DNA from: Methylobacterium sp. WL1
GTDB lineage: Bacteria > Pseudomonadota > Alphaproteobacteria > Rhizobiales > Beijerinckiaceae
Direction of reading: 5' to 3'
DNA length: 64,000 nucleotides
Assembly: GCF_008000895.1 (NCBI RefSeq)
Contig: NZ_CP042823.1
Location: forward strand, 2,235,001-2,299,000
Below the pieces are notes generated by a model. It saw nothing but the letters and a program-made list of their open reading frames with translations, was not told the DNA's origin and did not search any database. Below, piece after piece: positions 1-11,404 of this stretch; within the stretch, counting starts at the first letter, position 1; every line of letters starts with the position of its first letter. A program made the translations under genes and the position numbers.

Positions 1-1
1 C

Positions 2-94
2 CCGCTCGATGCCCTGGACGAGCAACTGATCGACGAGCACCTGCGCACCGGTGCGTGGGGGCAATCCGCTCAAGCCGTTTCTCCCTGGCGATGA
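2..94 (+). CDS. C-terminal end of an unidentified protein
   Basis: An open frame enters from the left edge and reads about 30 codons (PLDALDEQLIDEHL near its start) before TGA at 92-94. Only the last residues are present, so the family cannot be named. It lies just before a sugar-acid catabolic cluster, but the FCD-type regulator downstream is on the opposite strand, so a link to the cluster is only a guess. The coding call rests on frame openness and on the acidic, helical-looking composition of the fragment. Confidence 0.35.
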   Translation, partial: PLDALDEQLIDEHLRTGAWGQSAQAVSPWR

Positions 95-221
95 TGCCGC
101 CCGGAGGAGGTCTCCAGGGGCGGCCGGCCTGTTGCGGCCGTGCGCCTTACCGATGCCGTGTCCTGGGATGCGACTGATATGTCAGCCTCAGGGTAGGGCT
201 GCGGGTGGCCCGGTCAACCTG

Positions 222-932
222 TCAGACCAGAGGCCGTCGGTCGAGGGCCCGTCGCGTCATCTGATCGAGGAGATCGAACAGGGTCGCGATTCCGGCAAGG
301 GCCCGCTCGGCGTTTCGGGCGGCGATGCCGGCCACGATCGTAGCGTGGATTCCGGCGCAGTCTTGGAAACTGGCGGTGGGCTCGTGGCTGTACCAGAACC
401 GCCGGGACTGGGCGTGGAGCGGAACCATCGTGCTGGTCAGCGTCTGGTTGTAGGCCGCTCCGACCATCGCCTCGTGCAGGGTGCGCTTGAGGCGGAAGTA
501 GACCTCGCGATCCCGGGCACCCGCGGCCACGAGCAAGCCCTCGGTATGACGCTGCAGGGCGTCCAGGTCGTTGTCGGAGGCGCGGACGATGATGCAGCGG
601 GCCATCGTCTCGTCCAGCGGGCGCCGGACCTCCAGCAATTCGAGGTGGCGGATGACGTCGACTGGGGTGACGAGCACGCCGCGGCGCGGATGGACCTCGA
701 CGAAGCCGATCGTCTTGAGCCGCGCCAGCGCCTCGCGGACCGGGGTGCGCCCGAGCGCCAGTTCCGCGCCGAGTTCGCCCTCCGACACCATCGCGCCCGG
801 TGCGAGGCGGCGGCTGATGATCATCTGCTCGATGGCGTCGTAGGCGGTCTCGGCGAGGGACCGCGTCCGTCCCGCGTCGGTCGCGATCGCGCGCGCGTCG
901 GGGCTTGCCGTCAAGCTCCTCGCATCCCCCAA
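222..932 (-). CDS. GntR-family transcriptional regulator (FadR/FCD subfamily)
   Basis: DNA-binding repressor of the GntR family. The N-terminal winged helix shows the usual signature (YDAIEQMI, then LGRTPVREAL and PRRGVLVTP), followed by an all-helical FCD effector domain with the metal or ligand histidines expected in RLKRTLHEAMVGAAYN and GIHATIVAGI. Family members are about 220-240 residues. The frame stays open further upstream, but a TTG at 932 with GAGAGGG seven bases ahead gives 236 residues, and a TTG at 914 is also possible. The gene is divergent from the RraA-like gene, with about 160 bp between, and probably controls the catabolic cluster at 1097-6097. The gap contains TTGACAA at 967-973, a small palindrome that could be a -35 box or part of an operator. 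The effector is unknown; a sugar acid is likely from context. Confidence 0.88.
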   Translation of the reverse strand: MGDARSLTASPDARAIATDAGRTRSLAETAYDAIEQMIISRRLAPGAMVSEGELGAELALGRTPVREALARLKTIGFVEVHPRRGVLVTPVDVIRHLELLEVRRPLDETMARCIIVRASDNDLDALQRHTEGLLVAAGARDREVYFRLKRTLHEAMVGAAYNQTLTSTMVPLHAQSRRFWYSHEPTASFQDCAGIHATIVAGIAARNAERALAGIATLFDLLDQMTRRALDRRPLV

Positions 933-1096
933 CCCGATTCCCTCTCGAAGCCTTGGCTTGCTTCTGTTGACAATGGCTCCAGTCGGCGCCCTACTCAAGC
1001 ACTGAGATATCAGGAGTCGCCCAGGGCGCATCCGCGCCGACCGGATCCTCGACGATCCGGGCTCGATGGCGACCGCCTTCAAGGGGAGGGATGCGG

Positions 1097-1816
1097 ATGG
1101 CCGGGCTGTCCTCTGCGACGCGCGACAAGCTCAAGACCGTCAGCACGGCGACGCTGATGACCGCGTTGTTCAAGCGCGGCCTGCGCAATCAGATGATCCA
1201 GGGCGTGCGCCCGCTGAAGGCCGGCGGCGGCACGATGGTCGGCGAGGCGTTCACCCTGCGCTACATGCCCGCCCGCGAGGACCTGAACCCGATCACGGTG
1301 TTCCGCGACCGCGCGCATCCGCAGCGCAAGGCGGTGGAGGAGTGCCCGCCCGGCGCCGTGTTCGTGATCGACAGCCGCAAGGATGCCCGGGCGGCCTCGG
1401 CCGGCTCGATCCTGGCGACTCGGCTGATGGTGCGGGGCTGCGCCGGGCTCGTCACAGACGGCGGCTTCCGCGATGCAGACGAGATCGCCCAGCTCGACAT
1501 GCCGAGCTACCACGTGCGTCCCTCGGCGCCGACGAACCTCACCCATCACCAGGCCATCGACATCAACGTGCCGATCGGCTGCGGCGACGCCCCGGTCTTT
1601 CCGGGCGACGTGATCGTGGGCGACGGCGACGGCGTGGCGGTGATCCCGGCCCATCTCGCCGACGAGGTTGCCGACGAGGCGGTGGAGATGACCGCCTACG
1701 AGGATTTCGTCACCGAAGAGGTCCGCAAGGGGCGCTCGATCCTCGGCCTCTACCCAGCCACCGACGAGCAGAGTCTCGCCGACTTCGCCGCGTGGCGGAA
1801 GCAGACCGGGCGCTGA
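1097..1816 (+). CDS. RraA-fold protein, possible class II keto-acid aldolase of sugar-acid catabolism
   Basis: Belongs to the RraA/HMG-CHA aldolase family. The fold includes the inhibitor of RNase E and divalent-metal pyruvate aldolases. The catalytic stretch is visible as GSILAT, followed about 20 residues later by TDGGFRDADE, giving the Arg-Asp pair (about residues 125-126) that binds substrate and metal in the aldolases. About 239 residues. The strong purine run AAGGGGAGGG at 1081-1090 touches an ATG at 1091 but sits seven bases from the ATG at 1097, so the latter is preferred. It is first in an operon-like row with a permease, a sugar-acid dehydratase and a lactonase. That context favours cleavage of a 2-keto-3-deoxy acid over RNase E control. 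This role is inference; databases usually label such genes regulator of RNase activity. Confidence 0.85.
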   Translation: MAGLSSATRDKLKTVSTATLMTALFKRGLRNQMIQGVRPLKAGGGTMVGEAFTLRYMPAREDLNPITVFRDRAHPQRKAVEECPPGAVFVIDSRKDARAASAGSILATRLMVRGCAGLVTDGGFRDADEIAQLDMPSYHVRPSAPTNLTHHQAIDINVPIGCGDAPVFPGDVIVGDGDGVAVIPAHLADEVADEAVEMTAYEDFVTEEVRKGRSILGLYPATDEQSLADFAAWRKQTGR

Positions 1817-1880
1817 CGGGGCCCGATACGCACCGGCGCGTCGCCGGCGAAAACGAAAACTCGGGGTCAGGAGAGCGGCT

Positions 1881-3254
1881 ATGTCGGGGGGCATACCAGC
1901 TATCGCGGCGCAGACGGAGATAGAGAAGCGAACGGTCGGCAAGGTCGCTTGGCGAATTCTGCCGCTGATTGTGGTGATCTATTTCGTCGCCTACATGGAC
2001 CGCACCAATGTCGGCTTCGCCTCATTCGGCCTGAACCTGCAGTTCGGCTTCTCCGCGACCCTCTACGGATGGGGCGCGGGGATCTTCTTCCTCGGCTACG
2101 TCATCTTCGAGGTGCCGAGCAACATCCTCTTGGAACGCAACGGAGCGCGGCTCTGGATCGCCCGGATCATGGTCACCTGGGGCCTGGTCGCGGGCAGCAT
2201 GGCGTTCATCACCGGGCCGGTGAGCTTTCTGGTGATGCGCTTCCTGCTCGGGGTCGCGGAGGCCGGCTTCTTCCCCGGTATGATCCTGTACTTCACCTAC
2301 TGGTTTCCCCGCCGATACAGGGCCCGGGTCGTCGCGGCCCTGTTCCTGGCGGTGCCGGGCTCGAACGCCCTGACGGCGGTGATCTCCGGGGCGCTCCTCC
2401 AGCTCGATGGCGCGCTCGGCCTGTACGGCTGGCAGTGGCTGTTCGTGCTGGAAGCGGTGCCGTCGATCCTTCTGGCCTTCGCCGTGCTCGCGCTGATGAC
2501 CGATCGGCCCGCCAGGGCCGCCTGGCTCGCACCCGATGAGCGGATCTGGCTGGAGGACACGCTGGAGGCCGAGCGCCGGAGCACGGTCGGGAGGCATGGG
2601 CATTTCACGCTCAGGCAAGCCCTGACCGACCGCCGGGTTCTGGCGCTCGCGTCGATCTACTTCTTCATCGGTACGGCGACCTACGGCATCACCTTCTTCC
2701 TGCCGCCGATCCTCAAGGGCTTGAAGCTCACCGACTGGGAAACCGGCCTCGCAACGGCGGTTCCCTATGTCGTCGGCACCGTCGGCATGGTCGCCTGGAG
2801 CTGGTCGTCGGATCGGCGCGACGAGCGCCGCTGGCACTTCGTGGTTGCCGGCCTGATCGCCGTGCTCGGCCTCGTCACGGCGGGGCCGATGCTGGGCAGC
2901 CTCTGGGCGCTCACGGCGATGTCGGTGGCCGCAATCGGCCTCTACGGGACAAAGCCGGCCTTCTGGGCAATGCCGGGGGAGTTCCTGTCGGGACCGGCTG
3001 CGGCCGGGGGCATCGCGCTGATCAATGCGATCGGCAATCTCGGCGGCTTCGTCGGCCCCTATGTCCTTGGCTGGCTGAAAGACGCGACGGGCACCTACGA
3101 GGACGGGCTGTACTTCCTGGCAGCCTGTGCGTGCGCCTCTGCGACGATTACCCTTCTGGCGGTTCGGCCCATCGCATCCTCGGCGGATCCGGGAACCGCC
3201 GCGGGACCGCCGGTCGTTGCCGCAACCGAACGCGCGAGACCGGAGACCGTCTGA
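1881..3254 (+). CDS. MFS transporter, anion:cation symporter (ACS) type
   Basis: Twelve-helix major facilitator of 457 residues. The N-terminal half begins WRILPLIVVIYFVAYMDRTN, the hallmark of ACS carriers for organic anions such as glucarate, tartrate or phthalate. The motif-A-like loop and GVAEAGFFPGMILYFTYWFP in helix 4-5 also fit that family. An AGGAG about eight bases before ATG 1881 supports the start. The stop codon abuts the start of the dehydratase gene (TGA then ATG at 3255), so the two are very probably co-transcribed and translationally coupled. From its neighbours the cargo is probably an aldonic or aldaric acid imported with protons. The substrate cannot be read from sequence. 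Confidence 0.9.
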   Translation: MSGGIPAIAAQTEIEKRTVGKVAWRILPLIVVIYFVAYMDRTNVGFASFGLNLQFGFSATLYGWGAGIFFLGYVIFEVPSNILLERNGARLWIARIMVTWGLVAGSMAFITGPVSFLVMRFLLGVAEAGFFPGMILYFTYWFPRRYRARVVAALFLAVPGSNALTAVISGALLQLDGALGLYGWQWLFVLEAVPSILLAFAVLALMTDRPARAAWLAPDERIWLEDTLEAERRSTVGRHGHFTLRQALTDRRVLALASIYFFIGTATYGITFFLPPILKGLKLTDWETGLATAVPYVVGTVGMVAWSWSSDRRDERRWHFVVAGLIAVLGLVTAGPMLGSLWALTAMSVAAIGLYGTKPAFWAMPGEFLSGPAAAGGIALINAIGNLGGFVGPYVLGWLKDATGTYEDGLYFLAACACASATITLLAVRPIASSADPGTAAGPPVVAATERARPETV

Positions 3255-4985
3255 ATGACTGCACGCAAGAAAGACCTCGGCGATCTGCGCAGCCAGCGCT
3301 GGTTCGGCGCCACCGACCTGCGCAGCTTCGGTCACCGATCGCGCATGCTTCAGATGGGCTACGAGCGCGCCGATTTCAGTGACAAGCCGATCGTTGGGAT
3401 CATCAATACCTGGAGCGACATCAATCCCTGCCACCTCCACTTCCGCGAGCGCGTCGAGCACGTGAAGCGCGGCGTGTGGCAGGCGGGCGGGTTCCCGATC
3501 GAACTCCCGGCGCTCTCCTTGTCCGAAAATTTCGTCAAGCCGACTACGATGCTCTACCGAAACCTCCTGGCCATGGAGGTGGAGGAACTGCTGCGTCAGC
3601 ACCCGGTCGACGGGGCGGTGCTGATGGGCGGTTGCGACAAGACCACGCCCGGCACGGTGATGGGCGGCATCTCCATGAACCTGCCGATGATCTTCCTGCC
3701 GGCCGGGCCGATGATGCGCGGGCATTCCGGCGGCACGATCCTCGGCTCGGGCTCCGACGTGTGGAAGTACTGGGCCGAGAAGGAAGCCGGCGCCATCACC
3801 ACGCAGCAGTGGAACGACATGGAGGCGGGCATCGCCCGCTCGGCGGGAACCTGCATGACCATGGGCACGGCCTCGACGATGACGTCGATCACCGAGGCTC
3901 TCGGCCTGTCGCTTCCGGGCTCGGCCTCGATCCCGGCGGCCGACGCCGATCACCCCCGCATGGCCAGCGCCTGCGGCCGGCGCATCGTCGAGATGATCTG
4001 GGAGGACCTGAAGCCGTCCGACATCCTCGACCGGCGCTCGATCGACAACGCCCTGGTGGTCCACAACGCGCTGGCCGGCTCGACCAACGCGATGATCCAT
4101 CTGGTGGCGATGGCCGGGCGGGCCGGGATCCCGATCAAGCTCGCGGAGTTCGACGAGTTCGCCCAGAAGGTGCCGGTGATCGCCAACCTGCGGCCCTCGG
4201 GCCAGTGGCTGATGGAGGATTTCCACATCGCCGGCGGCATCCGGGCGCTGATGGTGCGGCTGTCCCCCCTCCTCCACCTCGACGCCCGCTCGGTCACGGG
4301 CGGTACGGTCGGCGACGGGCTCGCCGGCATGAGCGTCTACAACGACGACGTGATCCGCCCGCTGGACAAGCCGATCGTGACGACCGGCGGCACCGCGATC
4401 CTGTACGGCAACCTTGCGCCGCATGGCTGCGTGATCAAGCCGCCGGCCGCGGACCCGCGCTTCCTCAAGCATACCGGCCCGGCCCTGGTGTTCGACGATT
4501 ACGACGCCATGAGCGCGGCGGTGAACGACCTCGACCTCGACGTCACCCCGGACCACATCATGGTCCTGCGCAACGCCGGCCCGGTCGGCGGCCCCGGCAT
4601 GCCGGAATGGGGAATGCTGCCGATCCCGAAGGTGCTGCTCCGACAGGGTGTGCGCGACATGCTGCGGATCTCGGACGCGCGCATGAGCGGCACCAGCTAC
4701 GGTGCCTGCATCCTGCACGTCTCCCCGGAATCGGCGGTCGGCGGGCCGCTGGCGGCGGTGCGCAACGGCGACCGCATCACGGTCGACGTAGCCGAGCGGC
4801 GCATTCACCTGCACATCGACGAAGCCGAGATCGCCGCGCGCGTGGCCGCGTTCGTACCGCCGAACCGGGCCTATCCACGGGGTTACAACCGCCTGTTCGC
4901 CCAGCACGTCCGGCAGGCGCACGAGGGCTGCGACTTCGATTTCCTGGAGGGCGCCGGCGGCATTCCCGAACCCGAGATCCATTGA
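3255..4985 (+). CDS. IlvD/Edd-family sugar-acid dehydratase, L-arabinonate-dehydratase-like
   Basis: Iron-sulfur dehydratase removing water from an aldonic acid to give a 2-keto-3-deoxy acid in the cytoplasm. It has 576 residues, the size of L-arabinonate/D-xylonate dehydratases. The three cluster cysteines fall at C59 (DINPCH), C127 (GGCDKTTP) and C200 (SAGTCMTMGTAS), with the lysine that becomes carbamylated at K129 and the catalytic serine near 478 (SDARMSGTSYG). These are the positions I recall for the Rhizobium arabinonate dehydratase, so a [2Fe-2S] sugar-acid dehydratase is preferred over dihydroxy-acid dehydratase of branched-chain synthesis. The start immediately follows the MFS stop codon. 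The exact substrate (pentonate, fuconate or another acid) is inference. Confidence 0.9.
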   Translation: MTARKKDLGDLRSQRWFGATDLRSFGHRSRMLQMGYERADFSDKPIVGIINTWSDINPCHLHFRERVEHVKRGVWQAGGFPIELPALSLSENFVKPTTMLYRNLLAMEVEELLRQHPVDGAVLMGGCDKTTPGTVMGGISMNLPMIFLPAGPMMRGHSGGTILGSGSDVWKYWAEKEAGAITTQQWNDMEAGIARSAGTCMTMGTASTMTSITEALGLSLPGSASIPAADADHPRMASACGRRIVEMIWEDLKPSDILDRRSIDNALVVHNALAGSTNAMIHLVAMAGRAGIPIKLAEFDEFAQKVPVIANLRPSGQWLMEDFHIAGGIRALMVRLSPLLHLDARSVTGGTVGDGLAGMSVYNDDVIRPLDKPIVTTGGTAILYGNLAPHGCVIKPPAADPRFLKHTGPALVFDDYDAMSAAVNDLDLDVTPDHIMVLRNAGPVGGPGMPEWGMLPIPKVLLRQGVRDMLRISDARMSGTSYGACILHVSPESAVGGPLAAVRNGDRITVDVAERRIHLHIDEAEIAARVAAFVPPNRAYPRGYNRLFAQHVRQAHEGCDFDFLEGAGGIPEPEIH

Positions 4986-5092
4986 CGCCAACCCGCCGCC
5001 CGCGATCCCAGCCCGGCGCAAGGAAGCCCATCGGCACAGCGGCCTGCACGCTGCCGGCAAGCGCCGGCGGCGGAAACGGAGAGAGAGGGTAT

Positions 5093-6097
5093 ATGGCCAC
5101 GATCGCACGCAGGGGCCTGCTCGCAGGTGCGGCCCTGCTTGGAGCCGCGCGGGCTGCCGGAGCCGGATGGGAGCCGTCGCAGCGTGTGCCCGATCCGGCC
5201 GTCGAGGTGCTCGATCCGGCTTTTGCTAAGTACCGCCTGGCCTCCGCCACCGTGGAGCGGGTCGCCACCGGCCTGCGCTGGGCCGAGGGGCCGGTCTGGT
5301 TCGGCGACATGGGGGCGCTGCTGTTCAGCGACGTGGTCAACGACCGGATCATGCGCTGGGACGAGGCCTCCGGCGCGCTCACGGTGTTCCGCAAGCCGTC
5401 CGCCTATGCCAACGGCAACACCCGGGACCGGCAAGGGCACCTCGTCACCTGCCAGCACAAGACCCGGAGCTTCACCCGGACCGAGCATGACGGATCGATC
5501 ACCACGCTGCTCGATCGGTTCGACGGCAAGCCGCTCAATTCGCCCAACGACGTGGTCTGCCATTCCGACGGCGCCGTCTGGTTCACGGACCCGGCCTTCG
5601 GGCCGAACCCGCACGAGTCGATGGCGGCTCCGGAGCTTCCGGGCAACGTCTACCGGATCGACCCGGCCAGCGGGCAGGCGAGCCTTGCAGTGGCGGGGCT
5701 CGCGGGTCCGAACGGGCTGGCCTTCTCACCGGACGAGTCCAAGCTCTACGTCATCGAGGCGCGTGCCAAGCCGAACCGCCTGATCCGCGTCTACCACATC
5801 GTCGATAACGGCACCAAGGCCGCCAACGGACGGGTGTTCTTCGACGCCGGCACGGGGACGCCGGACGGATTCCGGGTCGACGTCGATGGCAACCTGTGGT
5901 GCGGCTGGGGCATGAGCGAGGCCGAGGACGGCGTGCTCGTCCTGTCGCCGCAAGCCAAGCCGATCGGCCGGATCCGCCTGCCCGAGCGCTGCGCCAACCT
6001 CTGCTTCGGCGGCCTCGAGCGCAACCTGCTGCTGATGTCCGCCTCGCATTCGGTCTACGCGCTCTACGTCAACACGCGCGGCGCCGGGACCTGCTGA
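5093..6097 (+). CDS. SMP-30/gluconolactonase-family protein, secreted
   Basis: Six-bladed propeller lactonase of 334 residues. Metal-binding positions of the family are recognisable: the glutamate in WAEGPVW (about residue 65), the asparagine in NSPNDV, the asparagine in GPNGLAFSPD, and the aspartate in TPDGFRVD. The N-terminus MATIARRGLLAGAALLGA carries paired arginines and a short hydrophobic stretch ending in Ala residues, suggesting Tat export to the periplasm. ATG 5093 follows GAGAGAGAGG. About 107 bp separate it from the dehydratase gene, same strand. It could open a sugar lactone in the periplasm, yielding the acid taken in by the MFS carrier and dehydrated by the IlvD/Edd enzyme. The sequence does not reveal which lactone. 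Confidence 0.88.
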   Translation: MATIARRGLLAGAALLGAARAAGAGWEPSQRVPDPAVEVLDPAFAKYRLASATVERVATGLRWAEGPVWFGDMGALLFSDVVNDRIMRWDEASGALTVFRKPSAYANGNTRDRQGHLVTCQHKTRSFTRTEHDGSITTLLDRFDGKPLNSPNDVVCHSDGAVWFTDPAFGPNPHESMAAPELPGNVYRIDPASGQASLAVAGLAGPNGLAFSPDESKLYVIEARAKPNRLIRVYHIVDNGTKAANGRVFFDAGTGTPDGFRVDVDGNLWCGWGMSEAEDGVLVLSPQAKPIGRIRLPERCANLCFGGLERNLLLMSASHSVYALYVNTRGAGTC

Positions 6098-6116
6098 TCC
6101 CGGTCGATCGCACGAC

Positions 6117-6164
6117 GCATCCGGCGGCGACCCCGTTTCACGGAGACGGGCCGCCGTTGGATGC
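6117..6164. terminator. Hairpin between convergent lactonase and metH genes
   Basis: GCATCC at 6117-6122 pairs with GGATGC at 6159-6164, and GCGGC just inside pairs with GCCGC. It fills the short convergent gap. There is no clear T-run on either strand, so it may act as a bidirectional Rho-assisted terminator or be one of the interspersed palindromes seen elsewhere in the window. Confidence 0.4.
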
Positions 6165-6176
6165 GTGGCTGCCCCC

Positions 6177-9929
<3,753 letters not shown>

Positions 9930-9954
9930 GGTCGGTCCCAACAGATCACCTCAA

Positions 9955-10053
9955 CCTGAGGTGCCGGAGCGAAACGGAGGCCTCGAAGGAGGCCTCCAGA
10001 TGTCTTAGCGTTCCCTGGAACCCTCCCGCGAGGCCGCGTCGCGGCACCTCAGG
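9955..10053. repeat. Composite palindromic element inside the met operon
   Basis: CCTGAGGTGCCG at 9955-9966 is repeated exactly in inverted form as CGGCACCTCAGG at 10042-10053. Between the arms lie two copies of GGAGGCCTC (976-984 and 988-996 after 9000), the second forming the perfect palindrome GGAGGCCTCC. The layout, two outer arms enclosing short palindromes in an intergenic gap, resembles REP/BIME-type repeats. It lies between the small gene and metH, so transcription of metH from an upstream promoter must pass through it. Confidence 0.65.
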
Positions 10054-10104
10054 ACGAGGCGGAGGGTGTGATCTTGTCTTGAACCGGTCCGGCGTTCGAC
10101 CGGA

Positions 10105-10356
10105 TCAGTGCGCCTTCCCCAGGGCGGCGGGCCGCGTCTCGGTCGCGTCGACACGTTCTTCGACCTCGGCCGCCGCGTAGCGCCCGAGGAGCGATTCGCC
10201 GTCGACGGCGTCCTGAAGATTGCCGGACCGACGCTCGATTTGGTCGAGTCGACGGTTGACCACGGTGAACGCGCGCGCGGCATTCCGCCTGCGGTCTCGT
10301 ATATCGGTCCGTATCCCCCGGCGAATCGGAAGAACGCTATCCTGCGGTTCGGCCAT
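10105..10356 (-). CDS. Small hypothetical protein between metF and metH
   Basis: 83 residues, rich in Arg and Glu, with no membrane segment or signal peptide. The middle (VNRRLDQIERRSGNLQDAVDG) looks helical, possibly a short coiled coil. ATG 10356 has a purine-rich GGGGGTTAGG upstream, and the gene lies 40 bp after metF in the same direction, which supports coding. I recognise no family. It may be an operon passenger with a role in methionine synthesis, or a chance frame in GC-rich DNA. Confidence 0.45.
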   Translation of the reverse strand: MAEPQDSVLPIRRGIRTDIRDRRRNAARAFTVVNRRLDQIERRSGNLQDAVDGESLLGRYAAAEVEERVDATETRPAALGKAH

Positions 10357-10396
10357 GGTCCTAACCCCCTGCCGCCCGAACCGGGCGCAGCTGAAT

Positions 10397-11329
10397 TTAA
10401 GCCGCCGCCTTCTCCGCCGCCTTCTCCGCCGCCAGCTTCGGCGCCTGCGCGCGCAGGCCGAGCAGGTGGCAGATCGCGTAGACGAGGTCGGAGCGGTTCA
10501 TCGAGTAGAAGTGGAAGTCCTGGACGCCCTCGTCCACCAGGTCGAGCACCTGCTCGGCCGCCACGGCGGCGGCGACGAGCCGGCGGGTCTCCACGTCGTT
10601 GTCCAGCCCCTCGAACCGGGCTGCCAGCCAGTAGGGCACCGAGGCACCGGTGCGCCGGGCGAAGTTCGCCGACTGCTTGAAGTTCTGCACCGTCAGGATG
10701 CCCGGGATGATCGGGATCGTGATCCCGGCGGCCCGGACCTTCTCGAGATAGCGCAGATAGACTTCGTTCTCGAAAAAGAACTGCGTGATCGCCTGGTCGG
10801 CGCCGGCATCGACCTTGGCCTTCAGGGCGTCGATGTCGGCATCGAGGGTGGCGGCCTCCGGGTGCTTCTCGGGATAAGCCGAGACCGAGACTTTGAAGTC
10901 GCCGATGCGCTTGATTCCCGCCACCAACTCCGCGGTCGTGGCGTAGCCTTCAGGATGCGGCCGGTAGGCGTGGCCGACGCCGTCGGCCGGATCGCCGCGC
11001 AGGGCCACGATGTGGCGGACGCCGACATCCCAATAGGACTGCACAACCGCGTCGATCTCCTCGCGGCTGGCATCCACGCAGGTCAGGTGCGCAGCCGGCT
11101 TGAGGGTCGTCTCGCGGATCATCCGGGCGACCGTGTTGTGTGTGCGCTCCCGGGTCGAGCCGCCCGCCCCGTAGGTCACGGAGACGAATTTTGGCTGAAG
11201 CGGTGCCAGACGCTCGATCGACGACCACAGGACCTTCTCCATCTCGTCGGTCTTGGGCGGGAAGAATTCGATCGAGACGCGGATCGGGTGGTAGCCGTCT
11301 CGGCTGGCGCGGTGGGTGGGGCGGCGCAT
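10397..11329 (-). CDS. metF: 5,10-methylenetetrahydrofolate reductase
   Basis: FAD-dependent reduction of methylene-THF to 5-methyl-THF, the methyl donor for MetH. It has 310 residues, typical of bacterial MetF. Visible family motifs are VSIEFFPPKTDEM at the N-terminus (glutamate used in catalysis), YGAGGSTRERT, HIVALRGDP, and DQAITQFFFENEVY. The C-terminus ends in a short KAAEKAAA repeat from a GCC/TTC-rich tract. The gene follows the ArsR-methyltransferase gene by 75 bp on the same strand and is followed by the small gene and metH, so regulator, methyl donor and methionine synthase probably share a transcript. Confidence 0.96.
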   Translation of the reverse strand: MRRPTHRASRDGYHPIRVSIEFFPPKTDEMEKVLWSSIERLAPLQPKFVSVTYGAGGSTRERTHNTVARMIRETTLKPAAHLTCVDASREEIDAVVQSYWDVGVRHIVALRGDPADGVGHAYRPHPEGYATTAELVAGIKRIGDFKVSVSAYPEKHPEAATLDADIDALKAKVDAGADQAITQFFFENEVYLRYLEKVRAAGITIPIIPGILTVQNFKQSANFARRTGASVPYWLAARFEGLDNDVETRRLVAAAVAAEQVLDLVDEGVQDFHFYSMNRSDLVYAICHLLGLRAQAPKLAAEKAAEKAAA

Positions 11330-11404
11330 CGGATCTCGTCCTCTATGTCGGTCGGTTCAGACGATAAGGGTGACAGGTTGTGTAAGGGCCGCCGGACTTC
11401 GGGG

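Noticed and set aside
2022..5108. Very long open frame on the minus strand across the MFS and dehydratase genes
   Set aside because: It is the antisense shadow of two well-identified genes in GC-rich DNA; its translation is Arg/His/Gly-rich without motifs.
9930..10104. SAM-II or B12 riboswitch before metH
   Set aside because: The gap is filled by a palindromic repeat, with no recognisable riboswitch core.
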